This document shows positions 1 through 5,849 of a stretch of 12,824 nucleotides of DNA, piece after piece. The stretch's first letter is position 1. Each line of letters starts with the position of its first letter. A program made the position numbers and the translations under genes. The notes below the pieces were generated by a model. That model saw only the letters and a program-made list of their open reading frames with translations. It was not told where the DNA came from and made no database searches. The stretch is from Halobacteriaceae archaeon Tc-Br11_E2g27 (lineage in GTDB: Archaea > Halobacteriota > Halobacteria > Halobacteriales > Haloarculaceae): NCBI GenBank assembly GCA_001564135.1, contig LKNH01000043.1:1-12824 (forward strand), in the 5' to 3' direction.

Positions 1-1
1 A

Positions 2-169
2 ACGATGGGCTGTTCGACACTGGAACTGGATGCCAATACCGAATCCCGCGACTGGGTGCTTCCGGACCCGCACGGCGAACCGCTTGAGCGCGTGCGTGAG
101 ATTCGAAATGAGATACAGTCGAAGGTAAGCGGGCTGTTTGATGAACTCGAATCCGCCGGGAAGAACTAA
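2..169 (+). CDS. Low-molecular-weight phosphatase / arsenate-reductase-like protein, C-terminal part
   Basis: The first 55 codons in frame 2 are open and end at TAA 167-169; the start lies before the window. The readable tail begins TMGCSTLELD, continues with RDWVLPDPHGEPLERVREIR and ends in a helical stretch. The DWxLxDPxG segment followed by a charged helix (RVREIRNEI) is characteristic of the C-terminus of the low-molecular-weight protein tyrosine phosphatase / thioredoxin-type ArsC fold, where the Asp of the DP motif is the general acid. The catalytic P-loop (CX5R) would be in the missing N-terminal half, so phosphatase cannot be told from arsenate reductase. It is probably a soluble cytoplasmic enzyme. 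Family assignment is from recognition of the tail only. Confidence 0.72.
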   Translation, partial: TMGCSTLELDANTESRDWVLPDPHGEPLERVREIRNEIQSKVSGLFDELESAGKN

Positions 170-214
170 TTTCGATGGCTGTATCTGGCTGGACCGCAGT
201 AGCCAAACTAATTC

Positions 215-571
215 ATGAGTGAGACCGTTCCGGGGGCGATTCGGCTACGAAGTGCCGGATTCGGCGTGATTCTCGCCGGAGTTGTGCTTGCGCCCCTCTC
301 GCTTGTCACTCCGGCGCTCGTCGCGACCGGAGTGCTTGTCATCGTCGCAGCGGTCGCCGGAGCCGTCGGGCGAAGTCAGGGAACCTGGTGGATACAGCTC
401 TGGGTGGGTGTTGGTGCGGTTGGGCTGATTGGAGTTATCGAGACGGCGACAGCCGTTGGACTGGGGCTGACGCCCGTCGAGTTGAGCGCCTTCGCAATCG
501 TCTTCGGTATTGTTGATGTTGTGGCCGGAACTGCTATTCATCGGCTACGGCCGGCAAATAGCGAGGAATGA
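215..571 (+). CDS. Small four-helix membrane protein, function unknown
   Basis: This 118-residue protein is almost entirely hydrophobic. Four membrane segments can be seen at about residues 12-29, 33-52, 58-82 and 88-107, with a short charged N-terminus and a short acidic C-terminal tail (RLRPANSEE). I do not recognise a family; small Ala/Gly/Val-rich four-helix proteins of this kind are common and mostly uncharacterised in haloarchaea. The ATG at 215 sits 45 bases after the preceding phosphatase-like gene, so it may be cotranscribed with it; no convincing TATA box is visible in the gap. It converges with the DUF3006 gene with only 15 bases between the stops. An antisense frame (245-541) is open but reads as low-complexity polar sequence and is a shadow. 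Confidence 0.75.
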   Translation: MSETVPGAIRLRSAGFGVILAGVVLAPLSLVTPALVATGVLVIVAAVAGAVGRSQGTWWIQLWVGVGAVGLIGVIETATAVGLGLTPVELSAFAIVFGIVDVVAGTAIHRLRPANSEE

Positions 572-586
572 ACCTAGCGTGACTGA

Positions 587-931
587 TTAGCGCTCACCCA
601 GGATTTGTGAGATGTTACCGTGTCGAATAAGCACCCGAATCTGGTCTCGTTCTTCCAGGTTCGGATACTCCTCGTGGTCAAGGACGTGCTGGTCAATCAC
701 CTGTCCGCCCTCCTCGATGAGCAAAACGATGTGCAAGCCGTCGACAATACGGTCGACCGTTGCGTCATAAACGCCGTTCTCATCCGGGGTATCCGGTTGG
801 CCTCCACCTCCCTGGGCGCGGTTGGTTTGTGCCCCGCTGGAGCCAACGAGTGCTGTAAGCGCAGTCCCGCCGGCAGCGAAGCCGCCGATTGTTTTCAGAA
901 CGCTTCGTCGGTTTTGTGATGGCGTTGCCAT
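587..931 (-). CDS. Tat-exported DUF3006-like protein
   Basis: A 114-residue protein with a twin-arginine signal: the N-terminus carries RRSVLK (R8, R9) followed by a Gly/Ala-rich hydrophobic stretch to about residue 34. There is no lipobox Cys, so it should be released or held non-covalently outside the membrane. A Gly-rich linker (about 35-50) leads into a compact beta-rich domain (about 54-112) starting DATVDRIVDGLHIVLLIEEG. The pattern x-V-D-R-I-x-D-G followed by an alternating hydrophobic strand and a late R-V-L-I is that of DUF3006, a small domain of unknown function. A good TATA box lies 23-31 bases before the ATG, consistent with a leaderless transcript. The gene is divergent from the Taw2-like gene. 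Function is unknown. Confidence 0.75.
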   Translation of the reverse strand: MATPSQNRRSVLKTIGGFAAGGTALTALVGSSGAQTNRAQGGGGQPDTPDENGVYDATVDRIVDGLHIVLLIEEGGQVIDQHVLDHEEYPNLEERDQIRVLIRHGNISQILGER

Positions 932-953
932 GGGGTCGGTGGCCCCAGTATCC

Positions 954-962
954 TATATAAAA
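954..962 (-). promoter_or_regulatory. TATA box of the DUF3006 gene
   Basis: On the minus strand the sequence reads TTTTATATA, 23-31 bases before the ATG at 931, the normal distance for a leaderless haloarchaeal promoter. The core TATATA is symmetric, so use in the plus direction cannot be excluded. Confidence 0.6.
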
Positions 963-1002
963 AGTCGGAACAGCCAGTCGGAATCCAGCGGACAGCGAAC
1001 CC

Positions 1003-1010
1003 TATATATT
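1003..1010 (+). promoter_or_regulatory. TATA box of the Taw2-like gene
   Basis: TATATATT lies 27-34 bases before the GTG start at 1037 and is preceded by CC. This spacing predicts transcription starting at or within a few bases of the start codon, which supports the GTG as the real start. Confidence 0.6.
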
Positions 1011-1036
1011 GCTCGGCCACCGACTCCCCGTTCAAC

Positions 1037-2107
1037 GTGAGTGATGCACTTTCGGTCGTCGTCGAGAAACCCCGTACACAGGCAGCTATCGGTTCGCTTC
1101 GTGATGAGGGAGTCTACGATGACGACCGAAGCGTCTACGAATGTGGCCCAGAGACAGTCGCTATCCCAGTCAGTTCACCGCCTGAACAGACTGACGTGCT
1201 CGAAGTGATTCAGGAAACGGGAGAACTGCGATTGCGAACGCTCGAAGACCACCTCCGCGAACGCGGATGGACCGACGAGGAACTCGAACTGGCCCCTGGG
1301 TCATGGGCAGTGATTGGCTCGGTTATTCTCGTCGATATTGGTGACAGCCCGCGACCCGAAGAAGTAGGCGAGTCCCTGCTTGCCATGCACGGCGTTGCCG
1401 ATACCGTCCTCGCTCGTGACGGAATCGCGGGCCAGCACCGTGAACCGGAGGTACGCGTCATCGTTGGCGAAGGCGATACCGAAACGGTCCACCGAGAACA
1501 CGGAACTATCTACGCGCTGGACCTCGCTGAAGTGATGTTCTCACCCGGTAACAAAACAGAGCGCTCACAGATGGCCGAGCGTGTGATAGCAGGCGAACGC
1601 GTCCTCGATATGTTCGCCGGAATTGGATATTTTACACTGCCGATGGCCCGCGCTGGCGCATCGGTAACTGCCATCGAACGCAACCCGGCGTCGTTTTCGT
1701 ATCTCATGGAAAATGTCGTCCGAAACGGTGTACAGGACAACGTCGAAACCTATCGAGCAGATTGTCGAGCGGTAATTTCAAATGCGCTCGAAGGTAATAC
1801 CTTTGAAGGAACTGAAGGGGATGATATTTCTCACAACGGAAATAACGTCTTCGAATTCGACCGCATCGTGATGGGATATTACGACGCGTATGAGTATCTC
1901 GACAGTGCCCTCGCAGTTCTCAAAGAAGGTGGGACAATCCATCTGCACGAGGCAACACCCGAAGCGTTGGTTCCCGACCGGCCGGTGAGTCGGTTGACCG
2001 AAGCGGCCGAAAAAGCAGGTCGACGCGTTGAGGTACAGGAAACACGGCGTGTGAAAGGCTATAGCGAGGGTGTTGCACACGTGGTCGTTGATGCGACCGT
2101 CTGGTAG
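1037..2107 (+). CDS. taw2: Taw2/TYW2-like tRNA-Phe wybutosine enzyme (class I SAM-fold)
   Basis: The 356-residue product starts at GTG, placed by the TATA box at 1003. The N-terminal part resembles the Trm5/TYW2 D1-D2 region. MFSPGNKTERSQMA (167-180) precedes a class I SAM-binding motif, VLDMFAGIGYFTLP (189-202), with the acidic motif II in TAIERNP. Where Trm5 methyltransferases carry an N-L-P type motif, this protein has MGYY (279-282), the pattern I associate with Taw2 enzymes, which transfer the aminocarboxypropyl group of SAM to 4-demethylwyosine at position 37 of tRNA-Phe instead of methylating. The C-terminus (GYSEGVAHVVVDATVW) fits the family. Residues about 252-271 form a polar Gly/Asn-rich insertion just before the MGYY strand, in DNA that looks more AT-rich than its surroundings. 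A Trm5b-type methyltransferase is the alternative; the superfamily assignment is firm. Confidence 0.82.
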   Translation: MSDALSVVVEKPRTQAAIGSLRDEGVYDDDRSVYECGPETVAIPVSSPPEQTDVLEVIQETGELRLRTLEDHLRERGWTDEELELAPGSWAVIGSVILVDIGDSPRPEEVGESLLAMHGVADTVLARDGIAGQHREPEVRVIVGEGDTETVHREHGTIYALDLAEVMFSPGNKTERSQMAERVIAGERVLDMFAGIGYFTLPMARAGASVTAIERNPASFSYLMENVVRNGVQDNVETYRADCRAVISNALEGNTFEGTEGDDISHNGNNVFEFDRIVMGYYDAYEYLDSALAVLKEGGTIHLHEATPEALVPDRPVSRLTEAAEKAGRRVEVQETRRVKGYSEGVAHVVVDATVW

Positions 2108-2128
2108 CGACACCAGATTAGAGCAACG

Positions 2129-2166
2129 TCCGTGGTACCACGACTCGCGGAAGTGTTATCCGTGGT
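2129..2166 (+). promoter_or_regulatory. Upstream region of the cold-shock gene: 12-bp palindrome and repeated half-site
   Basis: CGTGGTACCACG at 2131-2142 is a perfect 12-bp palindrome. The octamer TCCGTGGT occurs at 2129-2136, overlapping it, and again at 2159-2166, exactly 30 bases apart, close to three helical turns. Between them, TTATCC at 2156-2161 is the best TATA-like element, 27-32 bases before the ATG at 2188. The second octamer therefore overlaps the likely TATA box. This layout suits a regulator-binding site, but function is inferred. Confidence 0.4.
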
Positions 2167-2187
2167 CTTGCCATATGGTTGTTCGTA

Positions 2188-2394
2188 ATGGCAAACGGTA
2201 AGGTTGATTTCTTCAACGACACAGGCGGTTACGGTTTCATTTCGACAGACGACGGCGACCTCGACGACGACGAAGACGTTTTCTTCCACATGGAAGACGT
2301 CGGCGGAGAGGACCTGACGGAAGGTACCGAAGTAGAGTTCGATATCGAGTCCTCACCAAAGGGCCCTCGCGCAGCGAACGTCGTTCGACTGTAA
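2188..2394 (+). CDS. cspA: Cold-shock domain protein (CspA family)
   Basis: The 68-residue protein is one cold-shock OB-fold. RNP1 is seen as GYGFIS (about 17-22) and RNP2 as VFFHM (about 34-38); the family start MANGKVDFFN and the end GPRAANVVRL are both intact. Such proteins bind single-stranded RNA and DNA and act as RNA chaperones. An acidic loop between the RNP motifs (DDGDLDDDEDV) is the usual haloarchaeal adaptation. The ATG at 2188 is preferred over an in-frame TTG nine bases earlier because homologues start MANGKV or similar. It is monocistronic: the previous gene ends 80 bases upstream and the next gene is convergent. A palindrome upstream may mark control. Confidence 0.95.
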   Translation: MANGKVDFFNDTGGYGFISTDDGDLDDDEDVFFHMEDVGGEDLTEGTEVEFDIESSPKGPRAANVVRL

Positions 2395-2409
2395 TATCGA
2401 GACAGATTC

Positions 2410-2444
2410 GTCGCTTCTAGCGACAACTGACACTTCGATTTTTT
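2410..2444 (+). terminator. Likely terminator of the cold-shock gene
   Basis: A short stem (GTCGC 2410-2414, GCGAC 2420-2424, loop TTCTA) begins 15 bases after the stop codon. A run of six T lies at 2439-2444. Archaeal termination relies mainly on T-runs, so the T6 is the stronger element. Confidence 0.45.
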
Positions 2445-2505
2445 CGAGCAATCACACGTTGCAGCCGCAGCTTTCTGACACAGCGATTGCTGCCTTACGC
2501 TGTGT

Positions 2506-2524
2506 AACACACAGTGTGTGTTTT
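2506..2524 (+). terminator. Perfect 8-bp hairpin plus T-run between convergent genes
   Basis: AACACACA (2506-2513) and TGTGTGTT (2515-2522) pair perfectly around one base, and T-rich sequence follows on the plus strand (2521-2524). It sits between the converging cold-shock and CCA-enzyme genes, 29 bases beyond the CCA-enzyme stop. It could be a second barrier for the cold-shock transcript or a 3'-end structure for either mRNA. The rest of 2395-2550 shows no gene. Confidence 0.35.
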
Positions 2525-2550
2525 CTCGGCGGAAAGACTCGTAATAATCA

Positions 2551-3948
2551 CTATGAGAGGCCACTACCGTTTCGTGGGGTCGGTGAGAGATACTGTGCCA
2601 GTTGCCGTCCCAGCTGTGGCGCAAGTGAGCCGACGGCATCCCCGACGAGTAGCTCATACCCAGATTCGAGTGCCGTCTCAACGTGTGCACCGAGCGCGAC
2701 ATCGAAGAGCGCATCGCTGGTTAAAAATCGCCGTGCGCTGGTGAACTCCCGAGGTCGCTCAACGACATACCGGCCACCATCGATAAACGGACCGACTGTT
2801 TCGTCCTCGTTCGCGTACGCATCGAAAAACGACTCTGCGTGCTCGCGGACGTGAACAGGTGGTCCGTCGTGACGCTCCACTGCGGGCCGTTCGGCGACGG
2901 CCAGTTCAAATAGCAAGACAGCGATGCTATCGCCAGTAGCGGTCGGGTCACTGACAAACGCAGCGCTCCGAAACACCGAAAAGCCCTGACGGTTGAGTTC
3001 GGATTCGATGCCCGAGCGCGAGCGTTCTAACTGGGGCCAGAGTTGGTCATCGACGATATCCGGCGTCGGAAACTGGAGCGCGATCGGTGTCGTTCCACGG
3101 GAGACAAACCGCTCGCGGACCGTCTCTTCATCAACTGGCTCCGGCGTCGGATACTCGAACAGGTCGGTTCCGGGCGCAGCGACCAGTTCGCGGGCGTAGT
3201 GTTGAAATCGGGCGAGATTACCGGCAGACAGCACTGCAGCAACGTTTCGCTCGGGGTCGGTTGGGTCGATAACGGTAAGTGGGTCATCAAACGATGCCAT
3301 TCCGTGTTCTTCGGGGTCAAATTCCAGCGGCGGGTTCCAGTCGGCCGCGGCTTCAACGAGGGGGCGAAAGCCGCCGAACTCCAACACGAGCAGTTCGGTC
3401 AAGTAGCCCGAAAATCCCTGTGTGTGGAGGTCGCTGCCGTAAACGCCGATACCGGAGAGAAACTGTTTGCAGACGCGGATATCGGATGCTATTTCGGGCG
3501 TTATCCGTTCACGGATATAGGCCGTGTGAAACGGTGTTCGGTCGACGGATGACTGAATAGCGGTTGCATCCTCGACGGCGTAACAGGGGACGATATCAAC
3601 TGCAAAGCCATCGTGTTCACCGACGACATAGGGGTGTTCCGCAAATTCCTCGCGGCCATCAGGGAGAACGGCGTGGCCGACAGTGAGTCCGTACGACTCC
3701 AGGTGGTCTCGGTCGAGGTCCGGCGGGAATGCAACAAAGATATCGATATCTCGGTCGCCTGCCAGCCAGGTATCGCGGGCGGTCGAACCGGCCAGTTTTA
3801 CCTCAGCGTCGACTGGCAGGTCGCTGAGCGCCTCTGAAACCCGTTCGGTTAGCGTGTCGATAGCGGTTTGCATCGCCTCACGTTCGGACTCGTCGGGTTC
3901 CACCCGCCCACGGACCGTGTCGATAACGGAGGTCCACTCGTCGCTCAT
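2551..3948 (-). CDS. cca: CCA tRNA nucleotidyltransferase, archaeal class I
   Basis: A 465-residue enzyme that adds or repairs the 3' CCA of tRNAs from CTP and ATP without a nucleic-acid template. The nucleotidyltransferase signature is clear: LAGSTARDTWLAGDRDIDIF (52-71), with G54-S55 for nucleotide binding and D67/D69 as metal ligands; a third acidic residue is probably in the strand reading DGFAVDIVPCY. RVCKQFLSGIGVYGS and TQGFSGYLTELLVLEFGGF are central-domain hallmarks of archaeal class I CCA enzymes, and the length fits. The ATG at 3948 (MSDEWTSVIDTV) is chosen over one 66 bases upstream because the upstream extension is basic and does not look coding. The gene is divergent from a tRNA-Asn gene that lacks an encoded CCA, one substrate of this enzyme. 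Confidence 0.95.
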   Translation of the reverse strand: MSDEWTSVIDTVRGRVEPDESEREAMQTAIDTLTERVSEALSDLPVDAEVKLAGSTARDTWLAGDRDIDIFVAFPPDLDRDHLESYGLTVGHAVLPDGREEFAEHPYVVGEHDGFAVDIVPCYAVEDATAIQSSVDRTPFHTAYIRERITPEIASDIRVCKQFLSGIGVYGSDLHTQGFSGYLTELLVLEFGGFRPLVEAAADWNPPLEFDPEEHGMASFDDPLTVIDPTDPERNVAAVLSAGNLARFQHYARELVAAPGTDLFEYPTPEPVDEETVRERFVSRGTTPIALQFPTPDIVDDQLWPQLERSRSGIESELNRQGFSVFRSAAFVSDPTATGDSIAVLLFELAVAERPAVERHDGPPVHVREHAESFFDAYANEDETVGPFIDGGRYVVERPREFTSARRFLTSDALFDVALGAHVETALESGYELLVGDAVGSLAPQLGRQLAQYLSPTPRNGSGLS

Positions 3949-4007
3949 ACCCAGCGCTTTTTTGCAAGTACGTGAAAGCGTGTCGATGCGCGCTCGAAAC
4001 GAAACGC

Positions 4008-4016
4008 CTATCAAAT
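4008..4016 (+). promoter_or_regulatory. Possible TATA box of tRNA-Asn
   Basis: CTATCAAAT lies 25-33 bases before the first base of the tRNA gene, the expected promoter position. The match is only moderate. Confidence 0.35.
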
Positions 4017-4040
4017 GTATCCGACTACAAGAGGATGCGA

Positions 4041-4111
<71 letters not shown>

Positions 4112-4113
<2 letters not shown>

Positions 4114-4136
4114 TAAATTCTCACAGAGAATTTACG
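4112..4136. repeat. Perfect 11-bp inverted repeat at the tRNA 3' end
   Basis: CGTAAATTCTC (4112-4122) and GAGAATTTACG (4126-4136) are exact reverse complements separated by ACA. The left arm shares the last two bases of the tRNA gene. It may form a hairpin in the tRNA precursor trailer, help termination or 3' processing, or mark an old insertion point. None of these can be chosen from sequence alone. Confidence 0.6.
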
Positions 4137-4151
4137 AACCCACGAGAATCC

Positions 4152-4189
4152 TCGACTCTCGGGATGGCGTCAATTTTCGTAGAAAAATT
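4152..4189 (+). repeat. Diverged second copy of the tRNA 3' end and its inverted repeat
   Basis: This segment echoes 4095-4134: TCGA, a TC/GG-rich stretch, then TGGCGT and an imperfect hairpin of AATTTTC, GTA and GAAAAATT. The first copy reads TCGA, TGGCGT, AATTCTC, ACA and GAGAATT in the same order. One gap and several mismatches are needed, so it may be a decayed duplication. The rest of 4114-4290 holds no convincing gene; a TATA-like TTATACATA lies at 4191-4199. Confidence 0.3.
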
Positions 4190-4257
4190 CTTATACATAT
4201 CTGTGAGAGCCACTAGAACTGATTGGTATCACAATCTCTTTGCAAACAGTAGATTCA

Positions 4258-4271
4258 AACCGCGACCGGTT
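4258..4271. promoter_or_regulatory. Short inverted repeat before the HTH regulator gene
   Basis: AACCG (4258-4262) and CGGTT (4267-4271) flank CGAC and end 19 bases before the ATG at 4291, overlapping where a TATA box or transcription start would lie. It could be an operator, for example for autoregulation, but a 5-bp arm is short and may be chance. Confidence 0.2.
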
Positions 4272-4290
4272 CTACGTCAAATAGTTACAG

Positions 4291-4953
4291 ATGTCTTCGG
4301 GAATCCGGGCGACTGTGAGGTTTTCTTCGCTCAGTGCGTGTCCGCTCGCAGTCGCCTCGACTGTTTCCGAGTCAGCTATCGAGCAAGTCTCGACGAGCGC
4401 AGCATTGTCGGGTGAGAACGGGAGCGTCACCGAGTTTCTGGCGGATGGTGATTCCGGCACAATCTGTGACGCCTGCGCCGAGGCTGGTGCTCAGGTTGAG
4501 CCGGTGTTTGAATACGGCACTGCCACGTTATTTCGACTGGAACATGGGGAAGAAGAACGCTGTCCCTGTGAGTCTCTGGGCCGACATGGCTGTCCCGTGC
4601 ACCGGTATGTTGCAGCCGATGGTGAGTTGACTCTGGTTTTCCATGCTTCGTCGTTCGAACTGTTACAGGAGATAATGGGCGAGTTTCGAGAGTCGTACGC
4701 TCCCGTCGACGTCCAGCGTTTGCTTCAGCCTCCGCTTGATGGCACGCCGGAAGAACGTGTCTTCGTCAACCGCGGGACGCTCACAGACCGTCAGTACGAG
4801 GTACTTTCCGTGGCGTTCGAACGCGGATATTTCGACCGCCCGAAACAGGCGAATGCGACCGAGCTTGCTGATGAACTTGGCATCACACAATCGACGTTCA
4901 CCGAGCATCTGATGGCTGCGCACCGCAAGCTGTTGGCTGACATTATCGACTGA
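4291..4953 (+). CDS. Bat-type HTH transcription regulator with Cys cluster
   Basis: The 220-residue protein ends in an HTH_10 domain (bacterioopsin-activator type, PF04967) at about 164-217: LTDRQYEVLSVAFERGYF, the linker DRPKQANATELADELGI, then TQSTFTEHLMAAHRKLL as recognition region. The N-terminal half is not a PAS or GAF domain that I recognise; it is a beta-rich region carrying C59 and C62 (CDAC), C91 and C93 (CPC), C101, and H99/H104 nearby. Clustered Cys are uncommon in haloarchaeal proteins and suggest metal binding or redox sensing, possibly affecting DNA binding; this is inference. The gene follows tRNA-Asn by 177 bases and precedes a flavin-barrel gene in the same direction, a possible target. 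No strong TATA box is seen. An alternative is a Cys-bearing regulator sensing a small ligand. Confidence 0.85.
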   Translation: MSSGIRATVRFSSLSACPLAVASTVSESAIEQVSTSAALSGENGSVTEFLADGDSGTICDACAEAGAQVEPVFEYGTATLFRLEHGEEERCPCESLGRHGCPVHRYVAADGELTLVFHASSFELLQEIMGEFRESYAPVDVQRLLQPPLDGTPEERVFVNRGTLTDRQYEVLSVAFERGYFDRPKQANATELADELGITQSTFTEHLMAAHRKLLADIID

Positions 4954-5038
4954 TATTGGAGCGAGACGTGCGGCCGCTGGGGTGTCGAAACGAAACTGAT
5001 AATGACTTAAGTCTGTGAGTGCGTAGAGTAGATAGAGA

Positions 5039-5494
5039 ATGACCCTGGCGCAGGAAACGGAGATGTCGGATGCAGAGATAGACCGGTTTCTTGGCGAGCA
5101 TGAAACGGGTGTCCTATCGCTTGCACGCGCCGAAGAGCCGTACGCGATTCCCATTTCCTACGGATACGATGACGAAAACCGGCAGTTCTACCTGCGGCTA
5201 GTTTCTCAACCCGATAGCAAAAAGCGAACATTTCTTGGCTCCTCGCCGAATGCCCATCTTGTCGTTTACGACGAAGCGGATGGTGGCGAAACCTACTGGA
5301 GCGTCGTCGCATCAGGTACCTTGCACGATATTGCCCCCGACGAACTCTCTGTCGACCAAATCAAACAATATGGCAACGCACGCCGCCCGCTTTTTGAAAT
5401 CTGGGGGGCAGAAAAAGACGACCTAGATATTCAACTCTACGAGTTCGTCCCCAACGAGTTGAGCGGCCGCCGAACCGACGTCGAACGCGAGTGA
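5039..5494 (+). CDS. Pyridoxamine 5'-phosphate oxidase-like split-barrel flavoprotein
   Basis: A 151-residue protein with the FMN-binding split-barrel pattern: an N-terminal helix (MSDAEIDRFLGEHETG), the strand pair GVLSLARAEEPYAIPISYGY, a cofactor-side strand FYLRLVS, a basic helix start (SKKRTFL), and the strands AHLVVYDE and YWSVVASGTL. This fold binds FMN, F420 or haem; which one cannot be read here, and true pyridoxamine phosphate oxidase activity is not implied. The ATG at 5039 is used; M9 (MSDAEID) is a plausible later start because the first eight residues are not part of the fold. CTTAAG at 5006-5011 is TATA-like at about 28-33 bases upstream. The stop at 5494 directly touches the stop of the convergent zinc-ribbon gene. 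Confidence 0.85.
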   Translation: MTLAQETEMSDAEIDRFLGEHETGVLSLARAEEPYAIPISYGYDDENRQFYLRLVSQPDSKKRTFLGSSPNAHLVVYDEADGGETYWSVVASGTLHDIAPDELSVDQIKQYGNARRPLFEIWGAEKDDLDIQLYEFVPNELSGRRTDVERE

Positions 5495-5626
5495 TTATTT
5501 GAAATCAGTCCGTGTGACCGTCGCCGCACAGACTGGGCAGCCGTTCATCAAAATCGCATTTCGCATCTCATCGTTGACGGAAATCTCCTGTGTGCACTCC
5601 GGACAGATATACGTATATTCTTGCAT
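5495..5626 (-). CDS. Small zinc-ribbon protein (DUF7560-like)
   Basis: A 43-residue frame on the minus strand. It starts MQEYTYICPECTQEISV, has the conserved-looking helix NDEMRNAILMNG, then CPVCAATVTRTDFK. The four Cys are arranged as CPEC and CPVC about 20 residues apart, a single zinc ribbon. This layout (short aromatic strand, CPEC, M-R-x-A-I helix, N-G-CPVC) matches a family of tiny haloarchaeal zinc ribbons that I believe is named DUF7560; function is unknown. An in-frame ATG at 5668 would add 14 polar, Arg-rich residues; the shorter start is preferred because the family starts just before the first strand. The stop (5495-5497) abuts the stop of the convergent flavoprotein gene with no base between. 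Confidence 0.85.
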   Translation of the reverse strand: MQEYTYICPECTQEISVNDEMRNAILMNGCPVCAATVTRTDFK

Positions 5627-5703
5627 TGTCGTCTGCTGTTCAGTTCTTCGTCGCGTGCTGTTTGACATACCTCAGGGTGCCTCGATAGATGGTGATTACC
5701 ACG

Positions 5704-5721
5704 CTATCCAGTAATGGATAG
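5704..5721. repeat. Perfect 7-bp inverted repeat upstream of the zinc-ribbon gene
   Basis: CTATCCA (5704-5710) and TGGATAG (5715-5721) pair exactly around GTAA, 78 bases before the 5626 start. A further TGGATAG occurs at 5816-5822. On the minus strand TGTATATCC (about 5727-5735) is a TATA-like element just upstream of the repeat, so it could be an operator or lie in a 5' leader. The rest of 5627-5849 shows no gene. Confidence 0.35.
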
Positions 5722-5800
5722 TCCCCGGATATACAGGCTACTTCAAGTAACCCATCGCTGGTTGCTGGGGAGGTATCGTCATAGTTCTGGTACAGCGGAT

Positions 5801-5815
5801 AAAAACCACGCGGTT
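5801..5815 (-). terminator. Terminator of the RCK_C-like operon
   Basis: On the minus strand AACC-GCGT-GGTT forms a small hairpin running into five T (5805-5801), 35 bases after the stop at 5850. Position and T-run fit an archaeal terminator. Confidence 0.45.
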
Positions 5816-5849
5816 TGGATAGCCACGTTATACGCTGTTTTCGCTGGCT

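Noticed and set aside
3043..3552. 169-residue plus-strand open frame inside the CCA-enzyme gene
   Set aside because: No domain pattern; the minus frame is a complete CCA-adding enzyme with catalytic residues.
3949..4014. 22-residue upstream extension of the CCA enzyme
   Set aside because: Basic, Cys-containing and unlike the acidic protein; MSDEWT is a natural start.
4114..4290. Possible second tRNA in the repeat after tRNA-Asn
   Set aside because: Only the 3'-end echo is present; no D arm or anticodon arm can be folded.
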